The notes: generated from the sequence alone by a model not told the origin. 64,000 nt of DNA from Prevotella sp. (GCA_021204905.1 JAJPYN010000008.1:186001-250000), one strand, 5' to 3'; positions 54,388-64,000 are shown, numbered from the stretch's first letter. Translations and numbers: made by a program.

Positions 54388-55326
54388 ATGGACGACAAAC
54401 CTTCATTTATGGTTTTCGCGGGAACAAGCACGAAGTATCTCGCGGAAAAAATCTGTGTATCCCTTAATTGTCCGCTGGGCAACATGTCCGTAACGCGCTT
54501 TGCCGACGGCGAGTTTGAGATCTGCTTCGACGAGTCGATCCGCGGCAAGGACGTGTTCCTTGTGCAAAGCACGTTCCCCAACGCGGACAACCTGATGGAG
54601 CTGCTGCTGATGGTCGATGCGGCAAAACGCGCGTCGGCAAGGACGGTGAACGCCGTGATCCCCTACTACGGCTGGGCGCGGCAGGACCGCAAGAGCAAGC
54701 CCCGCGTGAGCATCGCCGCCAAGCTCGTGGCCGATATGCTTACCGTGGCGGGCATCAGCCGCGTCATCACGATGGACCTTCACGCCGACCAAGAGCAAGG
54801 CTTCTTCAACGTGCCGGTGGACCATCTCTACGCCAGCAGCGTCATCCTGCCTTACATCGAGAGCCTGCACTTGGAGAACATCGTCATCGCCACGCCCGAT
54901 GTAGGCGGCACGAAGCGCGCCAATTCCTACGCGAAATATTTCAATTGCCCGCTGGTCATCTGCAACAAGACGCGGGTTAAGCCGAACGAGGTGGCGTCGA
55001 TTCAGATCATCGGCAGCGTGGAGGACGCGAACGTCGTGATTGTCGACGACCTTGTCGACACCGCAGGGTCTATCACGAAGGCGGCCGACCTGATGAAAGC
55101 CTGCGGCGCAAGGAGCGTGCGGGCCTGCGCGAGCCATTGCGTGATGAGCGGCGTGGCGTCGGAGAGGATTGAGGCCTCGTCGCTCGTCGAGATGGTGTTC
55201 ACCGACTCAATCCCCTACACGCACAACTGCCCGAAGGTGAAGCAGCTCTCCGTGGCCGACATCTTCGCCGAGACCATCCGCCGCGTGGAGAACAACGAAA
55301 GCATCTCTTCGCAATACCTCATCTAA
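54388..55326 (+). CDS. prs: Ribose-phosphate pyrophosphokinase
   Basis: PRPP synthase, 312 residues, makes phosphoribosyl pyrophosphate from ribose-5-phosphate and ATP. FADGEFEICFDESIRGKDVFLVQS, PYYGWARQDRKSKPR, the metal/ATP histidine in TMDLHADQEQGFF, and the PRPP loop VVIVDDLVDTAGSI are all normal. It has its own consensus promoter. Confidence 0.98.
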   Translation: MDDKPSFMVFAGTSTKYLAEKICVSLNCPLGNMSVTRFADGEFEICFDESIRGKDVFLVQSTFPNADNLMELLLMVDAAKRASARTVNAVIPYYGWARQDRKSKPRVSIAAKLVADMLTVAGISRVITMDLHADQEQGFFNVPVDHLYASSVILPYIESLHLENIVIATPDVGGTKRANSYAKYFNCPLVICNKTRVKPNEVASIQIIGSVEDANVVIVDDLVDTAGSITKAADLMKACGARSVRACASHCVMSGVASERIEASSLVEMVFTDSIPYTHNCPKVKQLSVADIFAETIRRVENNESISSQYLI

Positions 55327-55347
55327 GGCGCGAAGGGTTAAGCCTTT

Positions 55348-56205
55348 ATGTCGAAGATAACCTTTGTCCCCGCCGGCGGCCTGGCGAACCGCATGGGCAC
55401 GATGGCTTCGGCGGTGATGCTTGCCGAGAAATGCACAGGGGGGGGAGAAACGTGCAATTTAGATGTCATTTGGTTTAGCACATGGGGCTTGAAAGCACCG
55501 TTCCGCAGCCTCTTCGAACCGATTGAGCGCAGCAATTTCCGCCTGCGCGACGCCTCCTTTCTCGACACCTTGCTCTACGACCGTCCGCGCCCGAAAAACT
55601 TCCGGCTGACGAGGCCTTACCAGAAGCTGGCGTTCAAGTCCTGCCTCTACGAGCATTTAATCACGTCCTTGTGCCGGCGGAACTTCGACTTCGCGCAATG
55701 GGTGCGGGCCTCGAGGCGCGTCTACCTCGCGTCGTACAGCCCTTTCCTGCCTTACGAGAACAGCCTGATGCAGCGGCTCTTCGTGCCGGTTAGGGAGATA
55801 AAGGACGAGGTTGATGCCCGCCAAGAAAGGTTCGCCTCGCGGATGATCGGGGTGCATGTCAGGCGCACGGACAATATCGAGGCTATTCGCAGGAGCCCTA
55901 TCGAACTGTTTTTCAATAAGTTAGACGCGGAGATAGACAACGACAAGGATGTCGGCATCTGGCTCGCGACGGATTCGGAAGATGTTAAGCGCGGCATGCG
56001 GCAACGCTACGGTGAAAGGCTTTTGACGTCGGCGCGCGAGGCTGACCGCAACACTGTCGGCGGCGTGCAGGACGGTTTGGCGGACATGCTCACCCTATCG
56101 CGCACAAGCAAAATCTACGGTTCGTTTTACAGCACCTTTGCCGTCGTTGCCTCGCAGATGGGCGGCATCCCTCTCGAGACGCTGACGAACAACGAAGGCG
56201 ACTGA
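55348..56205 (+). CDS. Fucosyltransferase-like protein
   Basis: 285 residues, no signal peptide. GGLANRMGTMASAVMLAEKC at the start resembles the N lobe of bacterial alpha-1,2- and alpha-1,6-fucosyltransferases, and IGVHVRRTDN (about residue 167) is the GDP-fucose-binding block of that superfamily. KIYGSFYSTFAVVASQMGG near the end fits the acceptor or donor lobe. It could be a surface-glycan glycosyltransferase. No other glycan-synthesis genes are nearby. It starts 21 bases after prs and is probably co-transcribed. Confidence 0.6.
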   Translation: MSKITFVPAGGLANRMGTMASAVMLAEKCTGGGETCNLDVIWFSTWGLKAPFRSLFEPIERSNFRLRDASFLDTLLYDRPRPKNFRLTRPYQKLAFKSCLYEHLITSLCRRNFDFAQWVRASRRVYLASYSPFLPYENSLMQRLFVPVREIKDEVDARQERFASRMIGVHVRRTDNIEAIRRSPIELFFNKLDAEIDNDKDVGIWLATDSEDVKRGMRQRYGERLLTSAREADRNTVGGVQDGLADMLTLSRTSKIYGSFYSTFAVVASQMGGIPLETLTNNEGD

Positions 56206-56225
56206 CTGCCGAGTGCTGCGAGATA

Positions 56226-56251
56226 GGTCTTAGTTGCTACTGTAATACTAA
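56226..56251 (-). repeat. Dispersed element copy 8 (core only)
   Basis: GTCTTAGTTGCTACTGTAAT on the plus strand, about 20 bases after the stop of the upstream gene and in the usual orientation. The rest of the element is not recognised. Confidence 0.7.
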
Positions 56252-56265
56252 CTAACAAAACGGCG

Positions 56266-56329
56266 GCGGAGGCGTTAATTGGTTTCGGGTACTAAATAAT
56301 CTCGTAACCCTGACTAATAACGCCTCCGC
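56266..56329. terminator. Long-stem hairpin in the convergent gap
   Basis: GCGGAGGCGTTA and TAACGCCTCCGC form a perfect 12-bp stem with a loop of about 40 bases containing GGTTTCGGGTACTAAATA. It may end both converging transcripts. The T runs are weak. Confidence 0.5.
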
Positions 56330-56340
56330 AGCATTGTTTA

Positions 56341-56400
56341 CAGCCGCAAGGTTTGCTTTACAGCTATAAGGTTTGCTTTACGGCCGCTTGCTTGCAGCTT
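56341..56400. repeat. Tandem repeat, 20-bp units
   Basis: AAGGTTTGCTTTA recurs at 56348 and 56368 within 20-bp units; a third unit is degenerate. It abuts the glgP stop. Confidence 0.7.
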
Positions 56401-56405
56401 AAATT

Positions 56406-58961
56406 TCAGTCAATCCATTTCACGTAGGCGAAGTCCTGACGGTGCGGCAGGAGGTCGTTCTTCGGGTACATGCGGACGGCTGCCTTGAAGGTGCCGGCTT
56501 CCTCAAAGTGGAATTTCTTGGCGAAGGTATAGTTGTTGCCTTCCTGCGCCACCATATCGAGGGGATGGACGGAGCTAATCTTGTCCACGCCGTCGACATT
56601 GGCAACGACGACCACCTCGACACCTACGGCATCGTTCAGTCCCGCCTCGTCGATGACATAACGGAAGCTGTACTGCTTGCCCGTCTCAACACCGAGAGAG
56701 TTGACGTCGTTCTCCTTCTCGATGACACGTATGCTGTCCCAGCGGCTTGCGACACTCTCTTTCCACAAGGCAATCTCCTTGGCGAGCTTGTTGTTGTTGG
56801 CTTTGAGCTGCTTAAAGCGCTTTGCCTGACCGTTGTAGAACTTGGTGTAATAATCGTCGAGCTGACGTTTCATCGTGTAGTGCGGTGCAATCTGCGCGAT
56901 AGAATTTTTGATTACCTTGATCCAACCCTCCGAATAGCCTTTCTCGTTCTTGTCGTAGTAGAGCGGGATAATCTCGTTCTCGAGCAGGCCGTAGATAGTT
57001 GTGGCGTCGAGCTGGTCTTGGTAGCCCTGGTTCTCGTATGTGCGTTTGTCGGTCAGCGCCCAACCCGCGCCCTCGCGATAACCCTCGTACCACCATCCGT
57101 CGAGCACGGAGAGGTTTACCACGCCGTTCATTTCGGCTTTCTCGCCCGACGTGCCTGACGCCTCCATCGGTCGTGTCGGGGTGTTCATCCACACGTCTAC
57201 GCCCGATACCAAACGGCGTGCGAGCTGCATGTCATAGTCTTCGAGGAAGATGATTTTGCCAAGGAACTCGGGTCGCTGGCTTATCTCGAAGATACGTTTA
57301 ATCAAGCCTTGTCCCGCGCCGTCGGCAGGATGCGCCTTGCCGGAGAATATGAACTGCACGGGGCGATCGGGGTTGTTGACAATCTTAGCCAAGCGGTCGA
57401 GGTCGGTGAAGAGCAGGTGTGCGCGTTTGTATGTGGCGAAACGGCGGCAGAAACCTATCATCAGCACGTTCGGCTTGATGCTTTTGAGGATTGACGAGGT
57501 GCGTGCCGGGTCGCCCTGATTCTTGAGCCACATCTGCGAGAACTGCGTCTTGATATAGTCCGTCAGCTTGTTTTTCAGCACCATACGTGTCTGCCAGATC
57601 TCCTCGTCGGGCACGTTATATATGGCGCTCCATATCTTTTCGTTCGACTGATCCGAGAGGAACGACGGGTCGAAGTACTTGTTGTAGATGTCTCTCCACT
57701 CCGTTGCCGTCCACGTCGGCATGTGCACGCCGTTCGTAACGTAGCCTACCGCCGTTTCCTCGGGGAAGTATCCTTTCCAGATAGGTGCGAACATGCGCTG
57801 CGAAACCCAGCCGTGCAGCTTCGACACGCCGTTGACGCCTTGACAGGTGTTGATGGCGAAGACGGACATGGAGAACTTCTCGTTGTGGTCGTCGGGGTTT
57901 GTGCGCCCCATGCCGATAAACTCGTCCCACGTGATGCCGAGGCGGTCCTGATAGCCGCTCATATATTTGCTAAAAAGGGCCTCGTCGAAATAGTCGTGTC
58001 CCGCCGGCACGGGGGTGTGGCAGGTGTAGAGTCCCGAGGCGCGAACGAGCTCAAGAGCCTGATTGAAAGTCAAGCCTTCGTTGATATAGTCGCACAGCCG
58101 CTCGAGGTTGCAGAATGCCGCGTGTCCCTCGTTGCAGTGGTAGATGTCTTTCTTTATCCCCAGTCGCTTCAAGGTCAACATACCGCCGATGCCGAGCAAA
58201 ATCTCCTGCTTGATGCGGTTCTCCCAATCGCCGCCGTAGAGTGCGTGGGTGATGGGACGGTCGAATTCGGAGTTCATGTCGTTCTCCGAGTCGAGCAGGA
58301 AGAGCTTCACGCGTCCCACCTGCGCAAGCCATACATAGACGTGCACCTGATAGTTGTTAAACGGGACGCTGACGACAAGGGGGTTGCCCTCTTTGTCTTC
58401 CAGACGTGTGATGGGCAGCGTGTTGAAGTCCTGGTCGTCGTAGTTGGCGATTTGTTGCCCGTCCATCGACAGGCTCTGGCGGAAATAACCCGACTTATAA
58501 AGGAAGCCGACGGCGCACATATCGACGTTGGAGTCGGATGCCTCCTTGAGATAGTCGCCGGCAAGCATGCCCAGACCGCCGGAGTAGATCTTCAACACCT
58601 GATTTAGTCCGTATTCCATGCAGAAGTATGCCACCGACGGACGTTTCGTGTCGGGCTTGACGTCCATATATTTGCGGAACGTGGCATAGACGTCGTTCAC
58701 TTCCTGCATTATGTCCTTGTCTTTCAAAATCTCCTTTGTCCGCTCTATCGACAGGCGGCTGAGGAGCAGCACGGGGTTGTGTTTGACTTCGGTGTAGAGC
58801 TTCGGGTCGAGCTTGCGCCACAGACGGCGGGCATCGTTATCCCACGACCACCACATGTTGTGAGCCACTTCGTCAAGACACTTCAGTTCTTTCGGCAGTG
58901 TAGACTTTACCGAGATGTCTTTCCAGACAGGTTGATTTGAATAGTCTGCTCTGATTTTCAT
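56406..58961 (-). CDS. glgP: Alpha-glucan (glycogen/maltodextrin) phosphorylase
   Basis: A GT35 phosphorylase of 851 residues that releases glucose-1-phosphate. It is the form with an N-terminal DUF3417-like part ([25 protein letters not shown]). Family features: [65 protein letters not shown] and the PLP region [33 protein letters not shown]. The PLP lysine is in [13 protein letters not shown]-terminal beta domain follows. It lies 33 bases after the glycogen synthase gene, forming a glycogen turnover operon. Confidence 0.95.
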   Translation of the reverse strand: MKIRADYSNQPVWKDISVKSTLPKELKCLDEVAHNMWWSWDNDARRLWRKLDPKLYTEVKHNPVLLLSRLSIERTKEILKDKDIMQEVNDVYATFRKYMDVKPDTKRPSVAYFCMEYGLNQVLKIYSGGLGMLAGDYLKEASDSNVDMCAVGFLYKSGYFRQSLSMDGQQIANYDDQDFNTLPITRLEDKEGNPLVVSVPFNNYQVHVYVWLAQVGRVKLFLLDSENDMNSEFDRPITHALYGGDWENRIKQEILLGIGGMLTLKRLGIKKDIYHCNEGHAAFCNLERLCDYINEGLTFNQALELVRASGLYTCHTPVPAGHDYFDEALFSKYMSGYQDRLGITWDEFIGMGRTNPDDHNEKFSMSVFAINTCQGVNGVSKLHGWVSQRMFAPIWKGYFPEETAVGYVTNGVHMPTWTATEWRDIYNKYFDPSFLSDQSNEKIWSAIYNVPDEEIWQTRMVLKNKLTDYIKTQFSQMWLKNQGDPARTSSILKSIKPNVLMIGFCRRFATYKRAHLLFTDLDRLAKIVNNPDRPVQFIFSGKAHPADGAGQGLIKRIFEISQRPEFLGKIIFLEDYDMQLARRLVSGVDVWMNTPTRPMEASGTSGEKAEMNGVVNLSVLDGWWYEGYREGAGWALTDKRTYENQGYQDQLDATTIYGLLENEIIPLYYDKNEKGYSEGWIKVIKNSIAQIAPHYTMKRQLDDYYTKFYNGQAKRFKQLKANNNKLAKEIALWKESVASRWDSIRVIEKENDVNSLGVETGKQYSFRYVIDEAGLNDAVGVEVVVVANVDGVDKISSVHPLDMVAQEGNNYTFAKKFHFEEAGTFKAAVRMYPKNDLLPHRQDFAYVKWID

Positions 58962-58994
58962 ACCAATTTGATTTTTGATTATACGGTTAAAATG

Positions 58995-60662
58995 CTATTT
59001 CTTCTTCCGGGTTCTCTCCGCCGCACGGCGCAGCGCAATGTCGTAGGCGTCGTAGTAATGAGTGATGAACTCCTTCCACAATGCCTTGTGCGACAGCATG
59101 CGCGCGTTATGGCGGAGGCGCGAAACCTCGTTTTTATCAAGACGCGAGAAGCCGATCACCACGTCGCGTATGCGGTCGGCTACCTCGTTGAAATTATGAT
59201 CTGTGCGGTGGATGACCTCCACGCCGTCCGCCAAGATGCCGCTGCGTCCCAGCTCGCTGTTGACCCACAGCCCGAACCCCGCAAGGTCGGTAGTGATACA
59301 AGGCACGCTGAACGCCGTCGCCTCCAACGGTGTGTAGCCCCACGGCTCGTAGTAAGACGGGTAGACAGCGAGGTCGGCGGCGGACAGAGCGTCATAATAT
59401 GGCATGTTCAGTATGCCGTCGTCGCCCGTCAGATAGCAGGGGATGAAGACGATGTTCACCTTGTCGCCGGGCTTGTTCCACATGTCGAGCCACTCGCAGG
59501 TGTTCATCACGAGGTCCTCGTGCTGGTTGTGGAGCCAGTGGGTCAGCTGCGGATAGTGCAGCGCATCGTAGTATTTCTCCGTCGACAGCAGACGTGTGGC
59601 GAGGTCTTGGCGCGGCTCTTTCACCCAGCCGGGCACCTCGACGAACGCCACCACCTCACGTTCCAATCGCTCATCAAACCGCAGACGGTTGACGGCAGAG
59701 AGGAACAAGTCGATGCCCTTGTTGGCAAACTCATAGCGTCCGCTCGTGGCAAGGATGATGGCATCGGAGCGGAAGCCCTTGCCCGTCAGACAGCTTGCCA
59801 CGCGCAGGAGGCGTTTCCGTGCCGCACGACGTTGCTTGTCGTATGCCGGGCCTTTACGAACGAAGTCGTCCTCAAAGCCGTTGGGCAGCACCTTATCGCA
59901 GTCCTTACAGAGCAAGACGCTGCATTCCTCCGCCGTAATGTCGCTCACGGTGGTGAAGCAATCGACGTTGTGCGCCGTCTGTTTCTCAACGGAGTGCTTG
60001 CTTTGCATATTCAGCTCCGCAGCCATTTGGTCGCCGTCGTAGGAGTGGAGATATTCGTAGAGCGGCTTGTGGTTGCCGCAGATAGACCGTCCGATACTCG
60101 TGGCGTGAGTGGTAAATACCGTCGCGACCTTCGGCAAGTGCTTGCGGACATACAGCGCAGCCAAGCCCGTCATCCATTCGTTGGCATGAAACACCACCCT
60201 CTCGCCGTCGAGACGGAAATAATTATAGTAGCTCTCTACCGCCTTCGCCACAGCGTAAGCAAACATGCTCGACTCGTCGTAGTCGCCGTAAGCGTGGAGG
60301 CTGTCGACGCGGAAATCCTCCCACAGACGGGTATAAATCTCGTTTTTCCGCTCGAAATATGCGTGGAAATCCACAAGCAGGGCTATCGGCTTGCCCGGCA
60401 CGCGCCATCTGCCTGTCCTGACAAGCACTCCCTCACGTGCCGCCTGCTCGCGCCAAGCCCGCAAGAGCTCGTTGTCTTCAATGAAATAGGGACACTGCTG
60501 ACCGTGCCAACAGTCGGGTCCGATGAACACAAGGTTGTCTCCAAGACGGGCGCCCAGTGTGCGGGCACGCGTGGAAAGCACGGTATAGATGCCGCCGACC
60601 TTGTTACAAACTTCCCAAGACGTCTCGAAGACGTAACGCGGGATATGCCTTCTGCTTGCCAT
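58995..60662 (-). CDS. Glycogen synthase, GT3 (eukaryote-like)
   Basis: 555 residues. YVFETSWEVCNKVGGIYTVLSTRA at the start is the donor-binding block of the GT3 glycogen synthases known from animals and fungi and shared by Bacteroidota. VVFHANEWMTGLAALYVRKHLPKVATVFTTHATSIGRSICG follows, and YPSYYEPWGYTPLEATAFSVPCITTDLAGFG near 440 contains the catalytic E-x7-E region. It extends alpha-1,4 glucan from a nucleotide sugar. It precedes glgP in one operon. Confidence 0.93.
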   Translation of the reverse strand: MASRRHIPRYVFETSWEVCNKVGGIYTVLSTRARTLGARLGDNLVFIGPDCWHGQQCPYFIEDNELLRAWREQAAREGVLVRTGRWRVPGKPIALLVDFHAYFERKNEIYTRLWEDFRVDSLHAYGDYDESSMFAYAVAKAVESYYNYFRLDGERVVFHANEWMTGLAALYVRKHLPKVATVFTTHATSIGRSICGNHKPLYEYLHSYDGDQMAAELNMQSKHSVEKQTAHNVDCFTTVSDITAEECSVLLCKDCDKVLPNGFEDDFVRKGPAYDKQRRAARKRLLRVASCLTGKGFRSDAIILATSGRYEFANKGIDLFLSAVNRLRFDERLEREVVAFVEVPGWVKEPRQDLATRLLSTEKYYDALHYPQLTHWLHNQHEDLVMNTCEWLDMWNKPGDKVNIVFIPCYLTGDDGILNMPYYDALSAADLAVYPSYYEPWGYTPLEATAFSVPCITTDLAGFGLWVNSELGRSGILADGVEVIHRTDHNFNEVADRIRDVVIGFSRLDKNEVSRLRHNARMLSHKALWKEFITHYYDAYDIALRRAAERTRKKK

Positions 60663-60697
60663 AGCGTTGTAGCAAATGTGTTAGTTTCTTCGAAGCG

Positions 60698-60705
60698 CAA
60701 AGATA
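60698..60705 (-). promoter_or_regulatory. Probable -7 box of the glycogen operon
   Basis: TATCTTTG on the minus strand about 35 bases before the ATG; -33 is poor. Confidence 0.5.
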
Positions 60706-60785
60706 GCATTTTTAAGTCGGTTTGCGCGCGCGGCATTGTTTTTCTTTGTTAATGCAGCCTTTTTTCTTGATTTGTTTCGCACTGT

Positions 60786-62783
60786 TTAATGCCCGTTTGC
60801 CTCACTTTCCGAGGTCGGCGCAGCTTGCGAGGCGCATAATTCCTGCGGCAGCCACACGACCATCTTGCCTTCGCCGCGATGAGCCCAAGCGTAGTAAGGA
60901 ATGAGCGTCAGGGTTACGTCGCCGGTTGCTAATTTGCCGTCGGCGGTGTAAGTCAAGGTCTGCGCCGCGGTCGTTATTTGCTTCGTGCCGTAAAGCAAAT
61001 CGGGGCGGTCGACAACGGCGAACTGCGGCATGCGGTTGAGGATGATGCCCGAAATATCGAAATCGTTGTCGGGCCATTCGGCGCAATAAACCAGCGGTCC
61101 GCGCTCCACGGCGATGCGCCCGCGATCGGCCTCAACGTTCTCGTTAGCCTTCACCACGCGCGGCTCCATATCGAGATGCACGTCGATGCGGTCGCCCTTT
61201 TTCCACTTGCGCTCGATGGAGACATAGCCGTCGCTGCCGAGGCTGCCGGCCTCCTCGCCGTTCACCGTTACGCTATACGCGAGCTGCTTGCCGTCGGCGT
61301 AGGAATAAAGGTTGCTCGGCACAACTTCGCCTTTCACCCAACCCGGGATTCTGATTTTCAAGGTGAAGCGTCCGGCAGCGTTTTTATTTATCGAAAGGGT
61401 GATGTCGCCGTCGTAAGGATAATTCGTCGTTTGCCCGATAGCCACTGCCTTTCCCGCCACATCGAGCGTCGCGGAATTGGGCATGAAAAGGTTCACGTAA
61501 ACATCCTTTTCTTTCACAGCGTAAACATAGCCGGGCAACGACGGGATGAAGCGGCAGAGGTTCGACGGGCAGCACGCGCAACCGAACCATGCCTGACGCT
61601 CGTAACCGCCGTTGCTCGCCAGCGGGTTCGGGTAGAAGAAGCTGCCGCCGTCGAGCGACATGCCCGCAATCAGAGCGTTGTAAAGGGTGCGCTCGGCAAC
61701 GTCGTAATATTTCGCATCGCCGTGAAGCAGAAACAGGCGGTGGTTAACGTAAACATTGCCTATCGACGCGCAGGTTTCGCAATACGCCGACAGGTTCGGG
61801 AGTTCGTAATTCGCCCCGAACGCCTCGCCGTCGGATGTGGCTCCGATGCCGCCGGTGATGTAATATTTCTTGCCGACAATGTTCTCCCAGATGCGGTCGA
61901 CGGCGCGGATGTAAGCCGAATCACCAGTGAGCGCGGCAACATCAGCCATGCCGGCATACATATACGCTGCGCGGACGGCGTGCCCGACGGCTTCGCGCTG
62001 GTCGACGACGGGCTCGAGCGACTGCGTGTAAAGGTCCTTCACGGCCGTTTTGCCGCGCATATCAAGGAAGAATTTCGCTTCGTCGAGGTATTTCTTTTCG
62101 CCCGTAACAAGATATAGTTTCGCCAGAGCCATCTCCGCGATCTGATGCCCCGGCACAACCTTCACCTGCCCTTCGCCGCCGCCAATCTCGCGGCAGACGC
62201 AATCGGCGTAACGTATAGCTATATCGAGGAAGTTGCGCTTGCCGGTTGCCTGATAATGCGCCACCGCACCCTCAATCATATGGCCGAGGTTGTACAGCTC
62301 GTGGCTGAGCGCCTCCTCTTTCTCCCAGCGTTTATTGCCCGACCACGCATTCGGGTGCTTCGGGTTCATCGTGCGGCTCGTGTAAAGGTACCCGTCGGGC
62401 TCCTGCGCTGCGGCAACAATCGCGAGCACGCTGTCGATGTAATGCTCCATCGCCTTGTCGGGATAGGTCTGCAGCAGGTAGCTCGCGCCCTCGATGGTCT
62501 TGTAAACATCGGTGTCGTCGAACGAAAAGCCGCCGACATGAATCGTGTCCGAGGGGTGCGCCGCGCGAATGAAATTGTCGTACCTGCCCGTCTCCTCGCA
62601 TTTGCTAAACGCCAGCGGCACCGTTACCTCGCGGCAAGCCTGCAACCGCTGCCCCCAGAAACAATCTTGCGCCACCCTCACCGACGTGAACGGCACAGGC
62701 GAAATAGGATAGCCGCCCTTGTCGCCCGCGCGAATGTTACCGACGGCTAATGCAACCGCAAGGGCAATCAAAACATGTCTCAT
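60786..62783 (-). CDS. Beta-L-arabinofuranosidase, GH127-like, exported
   Basis: 665 residues with a signal peptide (MRHVLIALAVALAVGNIRA). Typical GH127 parts: GGFSFDDTDVYKTIEGASYLLQTYPD, QEPDGYLYTSRTMNPKHPNAWSG, SHELYNLGHMIEGAVAHYQATGKRNFLDIAIR and the catalytic cysteine cluster AWFGCACCPSNLCRFIPSLPGYVYA near 415. Members remove beta-arabinofuranose from plant glycans. Together with the GH53 galactanase it suggests use of arabinogalactan or pectin side chains. It stands alone. Confidence 0.93.
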   Translation of the reverse strand: MRHVLIALAVALAVGNIRAGDKGGYPISPVPFTSVRVAQDCFWGQRLQACREVTVPLAFSKCEETGRYDNFIRAAHPSDTIHVGGFSFDDTDVYKTIEGASYLLQTYPDKAMEHYIDSVLAIVAAAQEPDGYLYTSRTMNPKHPNAWSGNKRWEKEEALSHELYNLGHMIEGAVAHYQATGKRNFLDIAIRYADCVCREIGGGEGQVKVVPGHQIAEMALAKLYLVTGEKKYLDEAKFFLDMRGKTAVKDLYTQSLEPVVDQREAVGHAVRAAYMYAGMADVAALTGDSAYIRAVDRIWENIVGKKYYITGGIGATSDGEAFGANYELPNLSAYCETCASIGNVYVNHRLFLLHGDAKYYDVAERTLYNALIAGMSLDGGSFFYPNPLASNGGYERQAWFGCACCPSNLCRFIPSLPGYVYAVKEKDVYVNLFMPNSATLDVAGKAVAIGQTTNYPYDGDITLSINKNAAGRFTLKIRIPGWVKGEVVPSNLYSYADGKQLAYSVTVNGEEAGSLGSDGYVSIERKWKKGDRIDVHLDMEPRVVKANENVEADRGRIAVERGPLVYCAEWPDNDFDISGIILNRMPQFAVVDRPDLLYGTKQITTAAQTLTYTADGKLATGDVTLTLIPYYAWAHRGEGKMVVWLPQELCASQAAPTSESEANGH

Positions 62784-62808
62784 TTATAATTGTGTGTTTC
62801 GCTATTTG

Positions 62809-62816
62809 CAAAGATA
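62809..62816 (-). promoter_or_regulatory. Probable -7 box of the GH127 gene
   Basis: TATCTTTG on the minus strand, about 25 bases before the ATG; no clear -33. Confidence 0.45.
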
Positions 62817-62923
62817 GTAAAAAGTTTCGGAACGGCGGTTAAGAGGAGCGGCAGGGGCAAAAATGAAGTGTTAAATTGGAATAAAGATGAATGATAATTG
62901 CGAATAATGCTGCAAAATCGCGC

Positions 62924-62931
62924 TACTTTTG
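62924..62931 (+). promoter_or_regulatory. Probable -7 box of the DegP gene
   Basis: TACTTTTG with ATTG about 22 bases upstream. It predicts a leader of about 58 bases. Confidence 0.5.
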
Positions 62932-62993
62932 TAAACCGTTTAAGGCAAAGTAATGTCAAATGAGTACAAACATTTAACGATAGAAATAAGCTT

Positions 62994-64000
62994 ATGAAAA
63001 AGTATTCAAGTTACGTATTCGCCGTTCTGTGCGTCATCGCCGTGGCCTTCTGCGCCGGAACATGGATAAAAGTGAACGCCACCTCCGCACCCGCAGCCGT
63101 TGCCGGGCAACCCGTCGACCTTACCTATGCGGCGGAGAAAGCTCTGCCCGCAGTGGTGCACATTAAATATTTGAAGAACTCGAAGGTGGAAACCGTCGAC
63201 GTGCAAAGCGACCCCTTCGGCGACTTCTTCGACCCGTTCGGCTTCTTCGGACAAGGCAACAAGGGCGGCGGAACGCAGAAGCGGCAGGTGCAAACGCCTA
63301 AGAAAGAGGCGTCGGGATCGGGCGTTATCATCAGCGAAGACGGATATATCGTTACCAACAATCATGTCGTCGAGGGTGCCGACGAGCTCACTATCACCCT
63401 TAACGACAACCGCGAATTCAGCGCAAGAATTATAGGTACGGACAAGACGACCGACCTTGCGCTCATTAAGATTGACGGGAAAAACCTGCCCACCTTGCCC
63501 ATTGGCGACAGCGATAAATTAAAGGTTGGCGAATGGGTGCTTGCCGTTGGCAATCCGTTTAATCTCAATTCGACCGTTACGGCGGGCATTGTCTCTGCCA
63601 AAGCACGCTCCTTACGCGCCAACGCAGTGGAGTCCTTCATCCAGACCGACGCGGCTATCAACGCGGGCAACTCCGGCGGAGCGCTCGTCAACACGCAGGG
63701 CGAGCTCGTCGGCATCAACGCCATGCTTTATTCGCAGACAGGCTCGTACAGCGGCTACGGTTTCGCCATACCTACCACGATAATGAATAAGGTGGTGGAC
63801 GACCTGAAAAACTACGGCACCGTACAGCGGGCTCTTTTAGGCATAGAGGGACAAGACGCGCACGACTACATCGACGCGCAGAAGGCGCAAGACAAGGAGG
63901 TAGACCTCGGCACAAATGAAGGCATCTACGTCGCAAAGGTTGAAGACAACGGCGCGGGGTCCGACGCGGGGCTCGCAGAAGGCGATGTCATCACAAGCGT
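62994..64000 (+). CDS. degP: DegP/HtrA periplasmic serine protease (partial)
   Basis: The gene is open at the window's right end; 335 codons are visible from the ATG at 62994. An N-terminal helix (SSYVFAVLCVIAVAFCAGTW) is a signal peptide or anchor. The protease domain has the full triad: His in VTNNHVVEG, Asp in TDLALIKIDG, Ser in INAGNSGGALV. A Gly/Phe-rich linker (GDFFDPFGFFGQGNKGGG) precedes it, as in Bacteroidota HtrA. The first PDZ domain begins near residue 290 (RALLGIEGQDA) and is cut off. It degrades or refolds damaged envelope proteins. Confidence 0.95.
   Translation, partial: MKKYSSYVFAVLCVIAVAFCAGTWIKVNATSAPAAVAGQPVDLTYAAEKALPAVVHIKYLKNSKVETVDVQSDPFGDFFDPFGFFGQGNKGGGTQKRQVQTPKKEASGSGVIISEDGYIVTNNHVVEGADELTITLNDNREFSARIIGTDKTTDLALIKIDGKNLPTLPIGDSDKLKVGEWVLAVGNPFNLNSTVTAGIVSAKARSLRANAVESFIQTDAAINAGNSGGALVNTQGELVGINAMLYSQTGSYSGYGFAIPTTIMNKVVDDLKNYGTVQRALLGIEGQDAHDYIDAQKAQDKEVDLGTNEGIYVAKVEDNGAGSDAGLAEGDVITS

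Larger units (their letters stand above)
56206..56405. other. Convergent gap between the fucosyltransferase-like gene and glgP
   Basis: No gene. It holds dispersed element copy 8, a long-stem hairpin and a 20-bp tandem repeat. Confidence 0.6.

Overview
The window reads as one chromosome segment of a saccharolytic Bacteroidales bacterium, close to Prevotella or Muribaculaceae. The evidence is a complete Sus-type starch locus (susA, B, C, D, E, F), a TonB energy transducer, a PorQ homologue of the type IX secretion system, the operon order rplM-rpsI-rpsB-tsf, and promoters of the Bacteroidota form TTTG, about 20 bases, then TAnnTTTG. Gene density is high and I see no phage, transposase, integrase or CRISPR array. 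Both window ends cut genes: an SGNH-like protein on the left and a DegP/HtrA protease on the right.

Layout. 1-1939: a membrane O-acyltransferase (MBOAT) whose end is disrupted, with its SGNH-like partner. 2040-5372: a secreted galactanase (GH53) and a secreted alpha-amylase (GH13), both with the same kind of C-terminal tail. 5601-8546: the ribosomal protein operon with two probable structured RNA leaders. 9191-18000: a BamA/TamA-like outer-membrane lipoprotein, polyphosphate kinase, tryptophanase and pyruvate phosphate dikinase. 18171-18323: tRNA-Thr(CGT) and tRNA-Gly(CCC). 18504-30396: TatD hydrolase, prenyl synthase, TonB, PorQ, CMP kinase, IspH, a DUF1573 protein and a very large alpha-2-macroglobulin-like protein. 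30664-34640: an EmrAB-TolC-type efflux operon. 34959-54194: the starch locus. 54388-62783: PRPP synthase, a fucosyltransferase-like protein, glycogen phosphorylase, glycogen synthase and a GH127 arabinofuranosidase.

How the starch genes fit together. SusC, D, E and F would bind and import starch oligosaccharides across the outer membrane. SusA, SusB and PulA trim and debranch them in the periplasm. The SLC45-like permease would carry maltose or short oligosaccharides inward, and MalQ rearranges them in the cytoplasm. Glycogen synthase and phosphorylase sit nearby. A LacI-type regulator sits between the two transcription units. The palindrome GCAAACGTTTGC occurs twice, once in front of malQ and once between lacI and susC. 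It lies about 62 bases from each of the three -7 boxes, which argues for activation from a fixed upstream position. No SusG surface amylase is in the locus; the secreted amylase at 3300-5372 may fill that role.

The most unusual feature is the intergenic DNA. A dispersed element of about 80-90 bp (core TTAGTTGCTACTGTAATCCC or its complement) occurs seven times between genes, and its core occurs once inside a coding region. Five intergenic copies lie just after a stop codon in the same orientation relative to the gene. Seven small direct-repeat arrays of 20-41 bp occupy other gaps, and three of these look like copies of the end of the adjacent gene. These were read by eye and have not been compared with any database.
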